Shown one piece after another: positions 1 to 7,093 of a stretch of DNA of 16,053 bases. Source of the DNA: an uncultured Terriglobus sp. (lineage in GTDB: Bacteria; Acidobacteriota; Terriglobia; Terriglobales; Acidobacteriaceae). Below the pieces are notes generated by a model. The model saw only the letters and a list, made by a program, of their open reading frames with translations, was not told the DNA's origin and did no database searches. Made by a program: the position numbers and the translations under genes. Every line of letters starts with the position of its first letter. The first letter of the stretch is position 1. Where the stretch lies: assembly GCA_937871605.1 (NCBI GenBank), contig CALMRM010000166.1:1838-17890 (forward strand), read 5' to 3'.

Positions 1-47
1 GTAGTGGATTTGTCTTCTTCGCGTTGCGGGGGGCGAGATGGCACAGG

Positions 48-1238
48 CTACTCCGCCGAGGGCGCGTCCTTGTTGATGCGGAACTCAATGCGCAGCTCCA
101 GGTTGGGTCCGTGAAACTCTTTCGGCAGCGGCTGCGCAGCGCCCAGGCTGGTGATGGAGCCCCAGGCGGCCCGGTCGATGGCCACGTCGTGCGTAGAGTA
201 GTCCAGGTGCATGACGCTGATGGCACCGTTGGGCTGGATGGTGAAGCGCACGCCGGTGATGCCCTGCTTGTTCAGCGGCGGGCGGCACTCCTCCGGGATC
301 AGCGGCAGCCAGTTGCGGCGGACATCGGCCAGGAGGCGCTGGAGGTACTTCGCAAAGTCCACACCTTGCGTGTCGGACAGAATCTGCGTGCCCAGCTTGC
401 TGCCGCCCTGCTTGCCTGGGCTGGTGCTGCCATAGTCGCCACTGTCGCCACCACTGCGAGCGCCGCGGGCCGCCTGTTGAATCTGGTTGGCTGCGCTGCC
501 GGGTGTGCCGAAAATGTTGCGGTTTGGCTGCGTAGGCGAAGGCGCGGGAGCGTCGGCCAGCGGCTGCGGGCGCGGTTGGGGCTGCGGCGTGGGTGGCGTG
601 TTACGCGCCTGCTGCTGCGGTGCAGGTTGCTGCGGTTGCGGTGCCTGGGGCTGCTGCTGTGCCTGCTGCGGCTGTGGGCGTGGTTGCGGCGTGGGCTTAG
701 GTGCAGGCGGCACCGGATTTCCCGCGCGTGGCTGCGGTGCTTGTGGGCTGGGCTTTGGGCTCTGCGACTCCGTGGACCGCGTACTGATGTTGGGCGTGGG
801 CCTGGTCCGCTGCAACTGCTTCTGCAGGTCAGGCGGCACGTCCAGGTAGGTCATGTCCTTGCTTTTATCGGGCAGCGCGGTTACCAGGACCGGTGCATGC
901 CACAGGTAACGTGGGCCGTACACCATGACCCAGCCCAGCACCAGCCAAACAATAACCGAGATGTACACCGCTTCGCGAAAGCGCGCGCGGGACCGCTCAT
1001 CGTCCACCTCGTCCAGCAGGGTGATGAGTTCGTGCGTCTCCAGGTAGTCGTACCGATTGCCCCGGTTGCCCCGGCGCAGGATACCTGCTGTACGCCGCTC
1101 TGACAGGTCCTCGGCCAAGCCGTCGGAGCCTTCTGGCCGTTCTAGTTCAGGAGGTGTCTCGATAGGGGGCACGCTGAGTCTGGTCTCTTCCACGTAGGAC
1201 TGCTGTTGTGGCGTTTTTGTTTCTTCTGCGGCACACAA
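48..1238 (-). CDS. TonB-family protein with long cytoplasmic N-terminus
   Basis: The 396-residue product has a charged N-terminal region (1-88), one membrane segment (about 91-107), a Pro/Gln-rich linker (about 159-239) and a C-terminal domain (about 296-388) resembling TonB_C, with the RRNWLPLIP and RFTIQPNG stretches. Known of the family: TonB spans the periplasm and passes inner-membrane energy to outer-membrane receptors. The Pro-rich linker after a single membrane anchor fits. It is unusual that about 90 residues precede the membrane segment, where classical TonB has a short cytoplasmic tail. No exbB or exbD is in view. The start is unclear: the only upstream in-frame option is TTG at 1238 without a good ribosome site, and the next is a GTG at 1193. 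Family call is moderate; a TolA-like or other TonB_C role is possible. Confidence 0.78.
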   Translation of the reverse strand: MCAAEETKTPQQQSYVEETRLSVPPIETPPELERPEGSDGLAEDLSERRTAGILRRGNRGNRYDYLETHELITLLDEVDDERSRARFREAVYISVIVWLVLGWVMVYGPRYLWHAPVLVTALPDKSKDMTYLDVPPDLQKQLQRTRPTPNISTRSTESQSPKPSPQAPQPRAGNPVPPAPKPTPQPRPQPQQAQQQPQAPQPQQPAPQQQARNTPPTPQPQPRPQPLADAPAPSPTQPNRNIFGTPGSAANQIQQAARGARSGGDSGDYGSTSPGKQGGSKLGTQILSDTQGVDFAKYLQRLLADVRRNWLPLIPEECRPPLNKQGITGVRFTIQPNGAISVMHLDYSTHDVAIDRAAWGSITSLGAAQPLPKEFHGPNLELRIEFRINKDAPSAE

Positions 1239-1311
1239 CCGGTACCGGCGATACGTGTGGTGTTCCTCCCCATCGTCTCACCTCTCCGCGCAGGAACGGT
1301 AGAATAACCCG

Positions 1312-2025
1312 ATGCTTCACCTGCCTGCTGCCCTGCTTGCACTTGCCCCGACCGCCCCTGCCAACGCTGTGCATGCGGGCGCTCTCAAGCGGCTAGGCTT
1401 GTGGTTGACGCACCTGGGCAGCCCCGGCCTTCTGCTGGCGTCGCTGTTTGACTCTGCACTGATCCCGCTGCCGTGGCAGCCATTGCTGCTGCAGCTGGTG
1501 AGCGCTAACCCAGGCAAGTTTCTGCTGTATCCGGTGCTGGCTGCCGCCGCTTCGGCCGTGGGCAGCCTGGTGCCGTTCTACATCGGGCGGCTTGGCGGTG
1601 AACTGTTCCTGCTTGGCAAGATCAATCGTGAACGCTACGAGCGGCTGCGCGACCGGTTCGAGGAGCAGGAGTTCTTCGCTATCCTGATTCCAGCCATGGG
1701 GCCACCGCCCACACCGTTCAAACTCTTTGAGTTCTGTGCGGGTGTGTTTGAGATGAAGCCACTTACCTTCTTCTCAGCAGCCTTTCTGGGCAAAGTAGTG
1801 CAGTTCACCGTGTATGCCACGCTGACCCATTTGTATGGGCCTGCCGTCGTAGACCTTATCTTCCGCACGGTGCGGTCGCACGCACACCTGCTGCTGTTCG
1901 TCGTCGGTATCCTGCTGGCAGCCCTTGCAGTATGGGTGGTGCGCAAGATATTCGATCGCAAACGTGGCATGCGGCTCCCCATTGAGGATTCCGCAGACGG
2001 TCAACACACGATTGTTGAGGAGTAA
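1312..2025 (+). CDS. VTT-domain (DedA/YqaA-like) inner-membrane protein
   Basis: This 237-residue integral membrane protein begins with hydrophobic segments around 35-62 and 70-92. It continues with a charged amphipathic stretch (103-120, rich in Arg and Glu), then the segment AMGPPPTPFKLFEFCAGVF (about 128-146), which matches the re-entrant signature of the SNARE-associated/VTT (DedA) superfamily. Two more hydrophobic segments follow (about 150-175 and 191-211), with a basic then acidic tail. Known of the family: DedA-type proteins act in membrane homeostasis and some flip polyprenyl or phospholipid carriers. The exact substrate here cannot be told. It is divergent from the TonB-like gene and convergent with the zinc-ribbon gene. 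ATG at 1312 was chosen; an AGGAACGG stretch lies somewhat far upstream. Confidence 0.85.
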   Translation: MLHLPAALLALAPTAPANAVHAGALKRLGLWLTHLGSPGLLLASLFDSALIPLPWQPLLLQLVSANPGKFLLYPVLAAAASAVGSLVPFYIGRLGGELFLLGKINRERYERLRDRFEEQEFFAILIPAMGPPPTPFKLFEFCAGVFEMKPLTFFSAAFLGKVVQFTVYATLTHLYGPAVVDLIFRTVRSHAHLLLFVVGILLAALAVWVVRKIFDRKRGMRLPIEDSADGQHTIVEE

Positions 2026-2029
2026 GACC

Positions 2030-2046
2030 AGGCCGACTTGCGGCCT
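2030..2046. terminator. Small hairpin between convergent genes
   Basis: A perfect 6-bp stem, AGGCCG pairing with CGGCCT around the loop ACTTG, lies between the stop of the VTT gene and the stop of the convergent zinc-ribbon gene, and overlaps the latter stop codon. There is no T-tract on either strand, so it is at best a weak bidirectional terminator. Confidence 0.3.
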
Positions 2047-2587
2047 AGTCGCTGTACGAGCGCAGCCGAGCGGGCATCTCGTCGCTGGTCAGGTCGTGCC
2101 CGCACTGCACGCAATACACATCTGTGATGTGTACCCCGCGAAAGCACTGGCCGCACACCGGCGACATTTGGAATTGGCATTGCGGACAGAAGTGAAACGA
2201 ACTGGATACTTCGGTGCGGCACGACGGACACCGCGTCATGATGGGTTGCCGGAGCAGGAAATACACCACAGCGCCGATACCGCCAGGCATCACCATGACG
2301 ATCAGCATCCACAGGCCGGGCCGCATGTTACGTCGCTTGACGTCGCGACTGATGTAGCCGATCAGCAAGACGTAGCTGGCCAGCGCAGCGCCCCAGCTAT
2401 AGCTACCAATCACATGGAGGACGGGATTCCCATGCTTTGGCTGCCCCTGGTGACCCCAGAAACTCAGCACCTGGATGCCAGAAAACACGAGCAGCGACAC
2501 GATCACTGACCACAGCGGAATCAGCTGCAGTTCGTCGCTACCCTCCTCCACATCGGGGCGCTGGTTGACATCGGTTCCAAGCAGCAT
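2045..2587 (-). CDS. Zinc-ribbon membrane protein with PLDc_N-like helix pair
   Basis: The 180-residue product has three hydrophobic segments (about 22-44, 58-80 and 91-113). The third, with PGGIGAVVYFLLRQP, resembles the phospholipase D-nuclease N-terminal (PLDc_N) membrane motif. Four Cys pairs follow at 120/123, 134/137, 145/148 and 159/162, spaced as two zinc ribbons, with a short tail facing the cytoplasm or periplasm. Function is unknown. It is the last of three minus-strand genes: its ATG overlaps the stop of the two-TM gene as TGATG, so translation is probably coupled. That placement suggests it belongs to the sigma-factor module, perhaps as a sensor or membrane partner, but this is inference. 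Confidence 0.8.
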   Translation of the reverse strand: MLLGTDVNQRPDVEEGSDELQLIPLWSVIVSLLVFSGIQVLSFWGHQGQPKHGNPVLHVIGSYSWGAALASYVLLIGYISRDVKRRNMRPGLWMLIVMVMPGGIGAVVYFLLRQPIMTRCPSCRTEVSSSFHFCPQCQFQMSPVCGQCFRGVHITDVYCVQCGHDLTSDEMPARLRSYSD

Positions 2588-2964
2588 CAGCGACGAACCT
2601 CATCGTGCACACCCATGGCCCTTGATCGGCGCAGCATCACAATGGCGGCGGTGAGCACGGAAAGCGGCAGAAACCATACCAGGAGGATGCTGATGGTCGA
2701 ACCTGCGTCAGCCCCCAACAGCGAGACGCGCCTCCAAAGCCCCTCTTCCCAGCCAGCAATACCATCGTCTGCCACGGTCCAGATCGCGGTCGCAATCACC
2801 AGCAACACCGCCGAGCAGACGAGGCAAGGCACCAGCAAATCGCGTGCCGTACGCTTCTGCTTCTGCATGGCCAGGGCGCGCTCGCGAATGACGCGATGCG
2901 TCCGATTGACTACCGTGGCACGTGCCGCGACAGCAGCCTGCGTCTGCTCGGACGAGCCGGCCAT
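2587..2964 (-). CDS. Small two-TM protein in sigma-factor operon
   Basis: This 125-residue protein is not recognised. It has a basic, alanine-rich N-terminal region with coiled-coil character (about 1-40), a first membrane segment (about 42-64), a polar loop with a tryptophan-rich patch, a second membrane segment (about 89-111) and a short charged tail. Its ATG lies 2 nt after the TAA of the ECF sigma gene and its stop overlaps the next start. Genes in this position often encode membrane anti-sigma factors, but no ZAS (HxxxCxxC) motif or zf-HC2 domain is visible, so an anti-sigma role is only a positional guess. Confidence 0.75.
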   Translation of the reverse strand: MAGSSEQTQAAVAARATVVNRTHRVIRERALAMQKQKRTARDLLVPCLVCSAVLLVIATAIWTVADDGIAGWEEGLWRRVSLLGADAGSTISILLVWFLPLSVLTAAIVMLRRSRAMGVHDEVRR

Positions 2965-2966
2965 GG

Positions 2967-3599
2967 TTACTGCACCCCGCCGGCCATTGCGGCGCGACGT
3001 CCAGGGGTGTGCTCCCCTCGCAACCGTTCGAGTTCCGGCTTCAGCGCCGCCAGCCCACGGTATAAGCGCGACTTCACTGTGGACAGGGGCGCCCTGGTCA
3101 CAGTGGCAATCTCTTCAAGCGCAAGCTCTTCGTGGAAGCGCAACAGCAGAACCTCACGGTAGGTAGCGTGCAGGTTCAGCAGCACAGCCGTAACCTCCGC
3201 GGCATCCTCGCGCGAGCAGAACTGCTCAAACGGCGATGGTCCGTCCATGGCGATTTCAAAGGGAGCCTCGTCGCCCTCCGGGTCGCGCAGCTGGTCCAGC
3301 GACGTCATGGTGCGTTTGCGCGACAGGTCGATGACCAGGTTGCGCGCAATGGTGAACAGCCACGTGTCAAAGCGGGCCTTGCCATTGAACTGTGCGCCAC
3401 GCAACAGCACTCGCATCCAGGTCTCTTGAAACAGGTCTTCCGCGACCTCGCGTTTGCCTGTCAAAAACGTCAGGTAGCGCATCAAGCGATGCTGGTATTG
3501 CTCAATCAGCTGGTCCAGCAACTCCGGATCCTGCCGCTTCAGGCCGCGCGCAATCAGCAGGTTTTCCTGGTGGGAGGCCTCCAGAGACGCAGCAGACAT
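2967..3599 (-). CDS. ECF-type RNA polymerase sigma factor
   Basis: With the ATG at 3599 the product has 210 residues. Sigma region 2 spans about 29-96: core-binding segment with EDLFQETWMRV, then FDTWLFTIARNLVIDLSRKR for -10 recognition. Sigma region 4 spans about 136-187 and carries the helix-turn-helix ALEEIATVTRAPLSTVKSRL. There is no region 3, which defines the extracytoplasmic-function group. A longer form from a GTG at 3698 would add 33 residues of low-complexity sequence unlike sigma factors. I prefer the ATG, although neither start has a strong ribosome site. It leads a tight three-gene unit with two membrane-protein genes and lies downstream of fur on the same strand. Target promoters cannot be deduced. 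Confidence 0.9.
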   Translation of the reverse strand: MSAASLEASHQENLLIARGLKRQDPELLDQLIEQYQHRLMRYLTFLTGKREVAEDLFQETWMRVLLRGAQFNGKARFDTWLFTIARNLVIDLSRKRTMTSLDQLRDPEGDEAPFEIAMDGPSPFEQFCSREDAAEVTAVLLNLHATYREVLLLRFHEELALEEIATVTRAPLSTVKSRLYRGLAALKPELERLRGEHTPGRRAAMAGGVQ

Positions 3600-3745
3600 G
3601 GCGAGCGTTGCGTTCACAGCCGTATTGACGGTCACTGCTGCAGGAAAGACGCTACTGCTTGGAAATAACTTGCCTGGCACGCGGGACGGCTCCGGCACTA
3701 CAGGATCGCTTGACTAGCTGCAGTGTATCCGGCCCGGACGGGCGC

Positions 3746-4123
3746 TCAACGGCAATCTGCACAAGTCCCGTACAAAAAGAACTCGTGCCCCGTGATCCGG
3801 AAGCCCTTGGGCAAGGTAGGCTTGACCGGCATCTCGCACCCGGCCAGTTCATACACACGTGCGCAGTCATTGCACTGGAAGTGGTGGTGGTGCTGCTTTC
3901 CCGCGACTTCGTAGCGTGGGGCGGCACCGGGCAGCTCTACCGTGGACAGCCACTTGTCCCCCACCAGCGATCCAATGTTGCGATACACGGTGGCGATGCT
4001 CATGCCGGGCACATGCCTTTTCGCCATCTGTAACGCCTCGTCGGGCGAGAGCGGCCGGTCGGCTTCCACAAAGGCGTCACGCAACGCTTGCTTCTGCTTG
4101 GTTTGACGCGTGACAATTGGCAT
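3746..4123 (-). CDS. Fur/PerR-family metalloregulator
   Basis: The 125-residue product has a winged helix (about 10-72) with the recognition segment MSIATVYRNIGSL, followed by the metal-binding dimer domain with HHHHFQC (78-84). Two CXXC pairs, at 84/87 and 121/124, would hold the structural zinc. Family members repress iron, zinc or peroxide genes according to metal or redox state. It is shorter than typical Fur (about 140-150), lacking an acidic/His tail, so PerR- or Zur-like specificity is equally possible. ATG at 4123 was chosen over the GTG at 4129 because GGGAGG then sits at proper distance. It is divergent from the ferredoxin-iscX pair, its plausible target, and upstream of the sigma-factor gene on the same strand. 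Confidence 0.9.
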   Translation of the reverse strand: MPIVTRQTKQKQALRDAFVEADRPLSPDEALQMAKRHVPGMSIATVYRNIGSLVGDKWLSTVELPGAAPRYEVAGKQHHHHFQCNDCARVYELAGCEMPVKPTLPKGFRITGHEFFLYGTCADCR

Positions 4124-4142
4124 GCACACCCTCCCACCTCTT

Positions 4143-4172
4143 ACTATGCCTCAGCTGCGCTTTTATTCGCAA
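4143..4172 (-). promoter_or_regulatory. Possible fur promoter and AT-rich inverted repeat
   Basis: Reading the minus strand, TTGCGA (4172-4167) and CATAGT (4148-4143) are separated by 18 nt and sit upstream of the fur ribosome site. The -10 matches consensus at 4 of 6 bases. The -35 overlaps the short inverted repeat TATT-CGC-AATA at 4164-4174, which could be an operator. A further repeat, TGAGCG/CGCTCA, lies at 4179-4198. Neither matches a classical Fur box closely. Confidence 0.3.
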
Positions 4173-4258
4173 TAGCAGTGAGCGAGAGCGCCCGCTCAGG
4201 CGTTCAACCCTGCAGGCCCACCCATTTTGCTTCGCTCCGCTAAACTGGAGAGGCCACT

Positions 4259-4702
4259 ATGTCCGAGCACACGATCGATCTGCCTGAAGTCGACCTGTCC
4301 CAGCCGCCCGCGGCAAACATCGTCCGCGTCACCTTCCAGCCAGAGGGCAAAACGGTTGAGTTTCCATTTGGTTCGCTGCTGTATGACGGCCACGGCCTGC
4401 CCATGAGCTTTTTGGACGTCGCCGAGAACTACGGCATCTTCCTGGACCATGCGTGCGGCGGCGTGTGTGCCTGCACAACCTGCCACGTCTACATCAAGCA
4501 AGGTGACAGCGGCTTGAGCGAGCCGGAGGACAACGAGCTGGACCGCATTGACCTTGCAGCCGGGCCGCAGACCAACTCGCGCCTGGGTTGTCAGGCCGTG
4601 ATTCAGCAGCCGGGCAGCTACGTGGTCGAGATCCCGGCCTGGAACAGGAACTATGTGCAGGAAGGCAAGCCCGCCACTGTGCTTGCCAGCGGAAAGGATT
4701 AG
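4259..4702 (+). CDS. Adrenodoxin-type [2Fe-2S] ferredoxin (ISC Fdx-like)
   Basis: The 147-residue electron carrier contains the cluster ligands C66-X5-C72-X2-C75 and a distant C111 in the context RLGCQAV, as in ISC-type and adrenodoxin ferredoxins. The segment CACTTCHVYI is characteristic. C70 is an extra Cys also seen in E. coli Fdx. An acidic patch (about 83-99) after the ligands is the usual partner-binding surface. The N-terminal 20 residues and the tail after 125 are longer than in E. coli Fdx. Known role: supplies electrons for Fe-S cluster assembly or to reductases. A GGAGAGG ribosome site precedes the ATG. IscX starts 3 nt after the stop, so the two are one transcript. No iscS, iscU or hscA is nearby. 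Confidence 0.92.
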   Translation: MSEHTIDLPEVDLSQPPAANIVRVTFQPEGKTVEFPFGSLLYDGHGLPMSFLDVAENYGIFLDHACGGVCACTTCHVYIKQGDSGLSEPEDNELDRIDLAAGPQTNSRLGCQAVIQQPGSYVVEIPAWNRNYVQEGKPATVLASGKD

Positions 4703-4704
4703 AG

Positions 4705-4920
4705 ATGCCGCGCGAGATTGAATGGACGGACGCCGAAGAGATCGGCATCCAGTTACAGGAAGCGCATCCAGAGTTGGACCCGCTTACCGTTCGCTTTACC
4801 GACATGCACAAGCTGGTGACCGCGATCCCCGGGTTTGTGGGCGATCCGGCCAAGTCAAACGAGGGCATCCTTGAGGCCATTCAGATGGCATGGCTCGAGG
4901 AATATAACGACGCCAAGTAG
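4705..4920 (+). CDS. iscX: IscX, Fe-S cluster assembly accessory protein
   Basis: This small acidic protein of 71 residues matches IscX (YfhJ) along its whole length: an N-terminal WTDAEEIG, then DPLTVRFTDMHKLV, then DPAKSNEGILEAIQMAWLEE. Known role: IscX binds iron and the cysteine desulfurase IscS and tunes cluster assembly according to iron level. A GGAAAGGA ribosome site overlaps the end of the ferredoxin gene, and the ATG begins 3 nt after its TAG. In proteobacteria fdx and iscX end the isc operon; here the pair stands alone, facing a Fur-family gene. Confidence 0.95.
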   Translation: MPREIEWTDAEEIGIQLQEAHPELDPLTVRFTDMHKLVTAIPGFVGDPAKSNEGILEAIQMAWLEEYNDAK

Positions 4921-4940
4921 CGTGGCATGTTGGTGTTGGA

Positions 4941-5453
4941 TTAAAGTGGCCGCTCCAGCCGGTAGTACGGGTGCATGGTCTGGTGCGGCCCCCAAAGCTC
5001 ATGGTGCGTATAGCGAAAGCCGAGCCGCTTGAGCAACGCCTGCGAGTGGGTGTTGTTAGGACCATGTCCAGCAACCAGCGCCTCTAATTCGGTTGTCTGC
5101 CACACATAGCCGATCACCGCACGTGCGGCTTCTTCGCCAAGGCGCAGGCTCCAATACGGGCGCGCGACATACACACCAATCTCCAGCACCTGCGAGCTGT
5201 CGTGAAACGGCCGCAGCCCAGCACACCCGGCATGCTCTCCACCGTCGAGCAGGAACATCGGCCAGTATTGGTAGCCGAACTTTCGCTGCCGCTCCATCTC
5301 AAGGGCAAACCGCCCTTCAGCCGCTTCACTCGACATTGCCCCGCCCATGTGACCCATGACCTCCGGGTCGGTCCATAGTGCAAACGCGAGAGAACGATCG
5401 GCTTCAGTCCAGCACCGAAAGCCTAGCCGGGCGGATGTAAGGAAGTATTTCAT
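4941..5453 (-). CDS. GNAT-family N-acetyltransferase (RimJ/RimL type)
   Basis: The 170-residue enzyme fits the Acetyltransf_3 branch of GNAT proteins. It opens with TSARLGFRCWTEAD (beta-1/alpha-1), has the central strand LEIGVYVARPYWSLRLGEEA (motif A, acetyl-CoA pyrophosphate loop, degenerate from RxxGxG/A) and ends with NNTHSQALLKRLGFRYTH (motif B). Substrate is unknown; family members acetylate protein N-termini, amino acids or small amines. ATG at 5453 was chosen because it overlaps the TGA of the flippase gene as ATGA and has GGAGAA about 9 nt upstream. It is probably translated together with the flippase. Confidence 0.88.
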   Translation of the reverse strand: MKYFLTSARLGFRCWTEADRSLAFALWTDPEVMGHMGGAMSSEAAEGRFALEMERQRKFGYQYWPMFLLDGGEHAGCAGLRPFHDSSQVLEIGVYVARPYWSLRLGEEAARAVIGYVWQTTELEALVAGHGPNNTHSQALLKRLGFRYTHHELWGPHQTMHPYYRLERPL

Positions 5454-7039
5454 CGGGCAGTTCTCCGTTTGCGCAAGATCGCTTCGGGCAAGGCGGAACC
5501 GGTCACCATGAGCAGCCCTATAGCGACAGCTAGCCATAGAACCGACCCACCCAGCAGCCGCAGGAGGCTGGCCACATGCGATGTTCCCGCGGGTAACAGG
5601 CGCAGCAGGACTCCTGCCACCACTCCACTCATAGTCGCCGCCAGCAGTGCCTTGCCCACCTCACCCCAGGGCAGTTCCGCTACGCTGACCATGCGCTTGC
5701 GGTGCAGCAGCACAGCCAAGGCCGCCATGTGCGCGGCAATTGCCACGTCTGACGCCACCACCAGTCCGGCAATACCGTAGCCCCGGAACAGCAGCGCATA
5801 CACCGGCAGCGACAGCACCGTGACCGCCGTGCCGGACAGCATGGGCGTCAGCGTGTCGCCCGCAGCATAGAATGCCCGTGCGTACAGGTTCTGCGATGTC
5901 CAAAAGATCAGTGACAGAGAAAACAGCAGAAACAACTCCGCGGCTTCGGTTGCGTCGTGCCCGCGAAAGCGTCCGCCGCTCAGCGCCAGGTTTACGGCAG
6001 GCCGGGCAAACGTCACCATCCACGACGTCAGTAACAGGCTGACCGCCAGCAGCCGTGATACGGAGCGGTTGACCGCGTTGCTGAACCGCGAGATGTCCTG
6101 CTCTGCCCACAGCGAGGCAAAGAACGGCAACGACGCCAGCCCCGCCGCCGGCCCCACAATGCCCATAGGCGCGGCAAACAGGTCGCGAGCGTACTTCATC
6201 AGCGAAATGCCGCCGTGGATGTCGGCTGCAAAGTAGCTACGAATGATCGGGTCCAGCGTCACGATCGATTGGCCCAGAATGAGCGGCAGACTGAGCCGTA
6301 CCCACTCCCGCAGCGTGGGGTGCCGCACGTTGAACGAGGGTGACCAGCGCATGCCGATGCGGCGTGCGCCCAGCAGGTTGATCAGGAAAAAGCCCAGCAG
6401 CGCGCCCGCCGCCGCACCTACTGCCAGCGCATAAATGCCGAGCGACCGTCCAAGCAGCAGAGCGCCCGCAATGATGCCGCCGTTGTACAGCAGCGGTTGC
6501 AGCGCCTGATAGACAAAGATCTTGCGCGAGAGCAGCCGCGCTCCGAAGACGCCACCCGCCAGCAGCAGCAGCTGGTTCGGCAGGAGGATGCGCGTCATGC
6601 GCACGCACATGGCTGCCGCCTGCAGGTCCCCATTGAAGTTATGGAACTTGTACCGGACATACAGCGGTGCCAGCAGTTCTCCAAGGAGAATGGCTAGCAG
6701 CAATCCTGCACCCACCACATTCAGGATGTTTGAGAGCGCTCGATCCCCTTCATCCAGCGTACCGGCTGTCTCATAGTTTGAGAGCAACTTGACGAACGTG
6801 GTGGAGGCGACGCCGCCGATCAAAAGGTAGTAGATGACGTCCGGCAGTTCAAAGGCGGCGTTATAGGCATCGACCGCCGGGCCTGCTCCGAACACCTGGG
6901 CGATCAGCTTATTGCGGACGAGTCCAAGTACGCCCGACAGCAGCGCAGACAGCATCAGCAGCAGCGACGCCGAGTAAGCTGACTGTGCCGCGCCGAGGCG
7001 ACGTCTTGCAAATGGGACGGGGCTGGAGGTGCTGGGCAA
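5450..7039 (-). CDS. MurJ/MviN-like lipid II flippase homologue
   Basis: This 529-residue polytopic protein of the MOP superfamily aligns to MurJ, the inner-membrane flippase for lipid II in peptidoglycan synthesis. About fourteen hydrophobic segments are visible. MurJ-like stretches include GVLGLVRNKLIAQVFGAG (36-53), DAYNAAFELPD (57-67) and the central PMGIVGPAAGLASLPFFASL. Relative to E. coli MurJ, R24 is kept (R42) and D39 is kept (D57). R18 is Gly (36), R52 is Tyr (70), E57 is Gly (75), and the central DR pair around R270 reads RD. So it may be a divergent flippase or a paralogue with another lipid-linked substrate. The start is TTG at 7039, since a stop lies just upstream and the next ATG would cut the first helix. 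Confidence 0.85.
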   Translation of the reverse strand: MPSTSSPVPFARRRLGAAQSAYSASLLLMLSALLSGVLGLVRNKLIAQVFGAGPAVDAYNAAFELPDVIYYLLIGGVASTTFVKLLSNYETAGTLDEGDRALSNILNVVGAGLLLAILLGELLAPLYVRYKFHNFNGDLQAAAMCVRMTRILLPNQLLLLAGGVFGARLLSRKIFVYQALQPLLYNGGIIAGALLLGRSLGIYALAVGAAAGALLGFFLINLLGARRIGMRWSPSFNVRHPTLREWVRLSLPLILGQSIVTLDPIIRSYFAADIHGGISLMKYARDLFAAPMGIVGPAAGLASLPFFASLWAEQDISRFSNAVNRSVSRLLAVSLLLTSWMVTFARPAVNLALSGGRFRGHDATEAAELFLLFSLSLIFWTSQNLYARAFYAAGDTLTPMLSGTAVTVLSLPVYALLFRGYGIAGLVVASDVAIAAHMAALAVLLHRKRMVSVAELPWGEVGKALLAATMSGVVAGVLLRLLPAGTSHVASLLRLLGGSVLWLAVAIGLLMVTGSALPEAILRKRRTAR

Positions 7040-7058
7040 GACGCTATCTTATTGGGAG

Positions 7059-7071
7059 CAGCTAGTAGCTG
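7059..7071. promoter_or_regulatory. 13-bp palindrome upstream of murJ-like gene
   Basis: CAGCTA-G-TAGCTG is a perfect inverted repeat with a one-base centre, about 20 nt upstream of the flippase start. A -10-like TAAGAT on the minus strand lies between them. A MerR-type regulator is encoded directly upstream, and such regulators bind palindromes, so an operator is possible. No convincing -35 was found. Confidence 0.3.
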
Positions 7072-7093
7072 ACGGGTTCCACCTTGGTTCTCG

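Noticed and set aside
560..800. Repeated GCTGC/TGCGG-like words suggesting a tandem repeat or CRISPR-like array
   Set aside because: The repetition is irregular and fully explained by the Pro/Gln-rich linker of the minus-strand protein; there are no constant repeats with unique spacers.
24..1103. Long plus-strand reading frame of 359 codons, rich in Arg, Leu and Ala
   Set aside because: It is antisense to the TonB-like gene; the arrangement follows from the Pro/Gln-rich GC-rich coding sequence on the other strand, and the protein has no recognisable domain.
1239..1248. 10-bp palindrome CCGGTACCGG
   Set aside because: A short GC palindrome of this kind is not rare in a high-GC genome, and nothing around it fits a promoter or operator.
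3132..3668. Plus-strand frame of 178 codons over the sigma-factor gene
   Set aside because: Shadow of the sigma factor, whose regions 2 and 4 are clear on the minus strand.
3732..3743. GCCCG/CGGGC inverted repeat just after the fur stop
   Set aside because: The 2-nt loop is too small for a stable hairpin and no T-tract follows, so it was not called a terminator.
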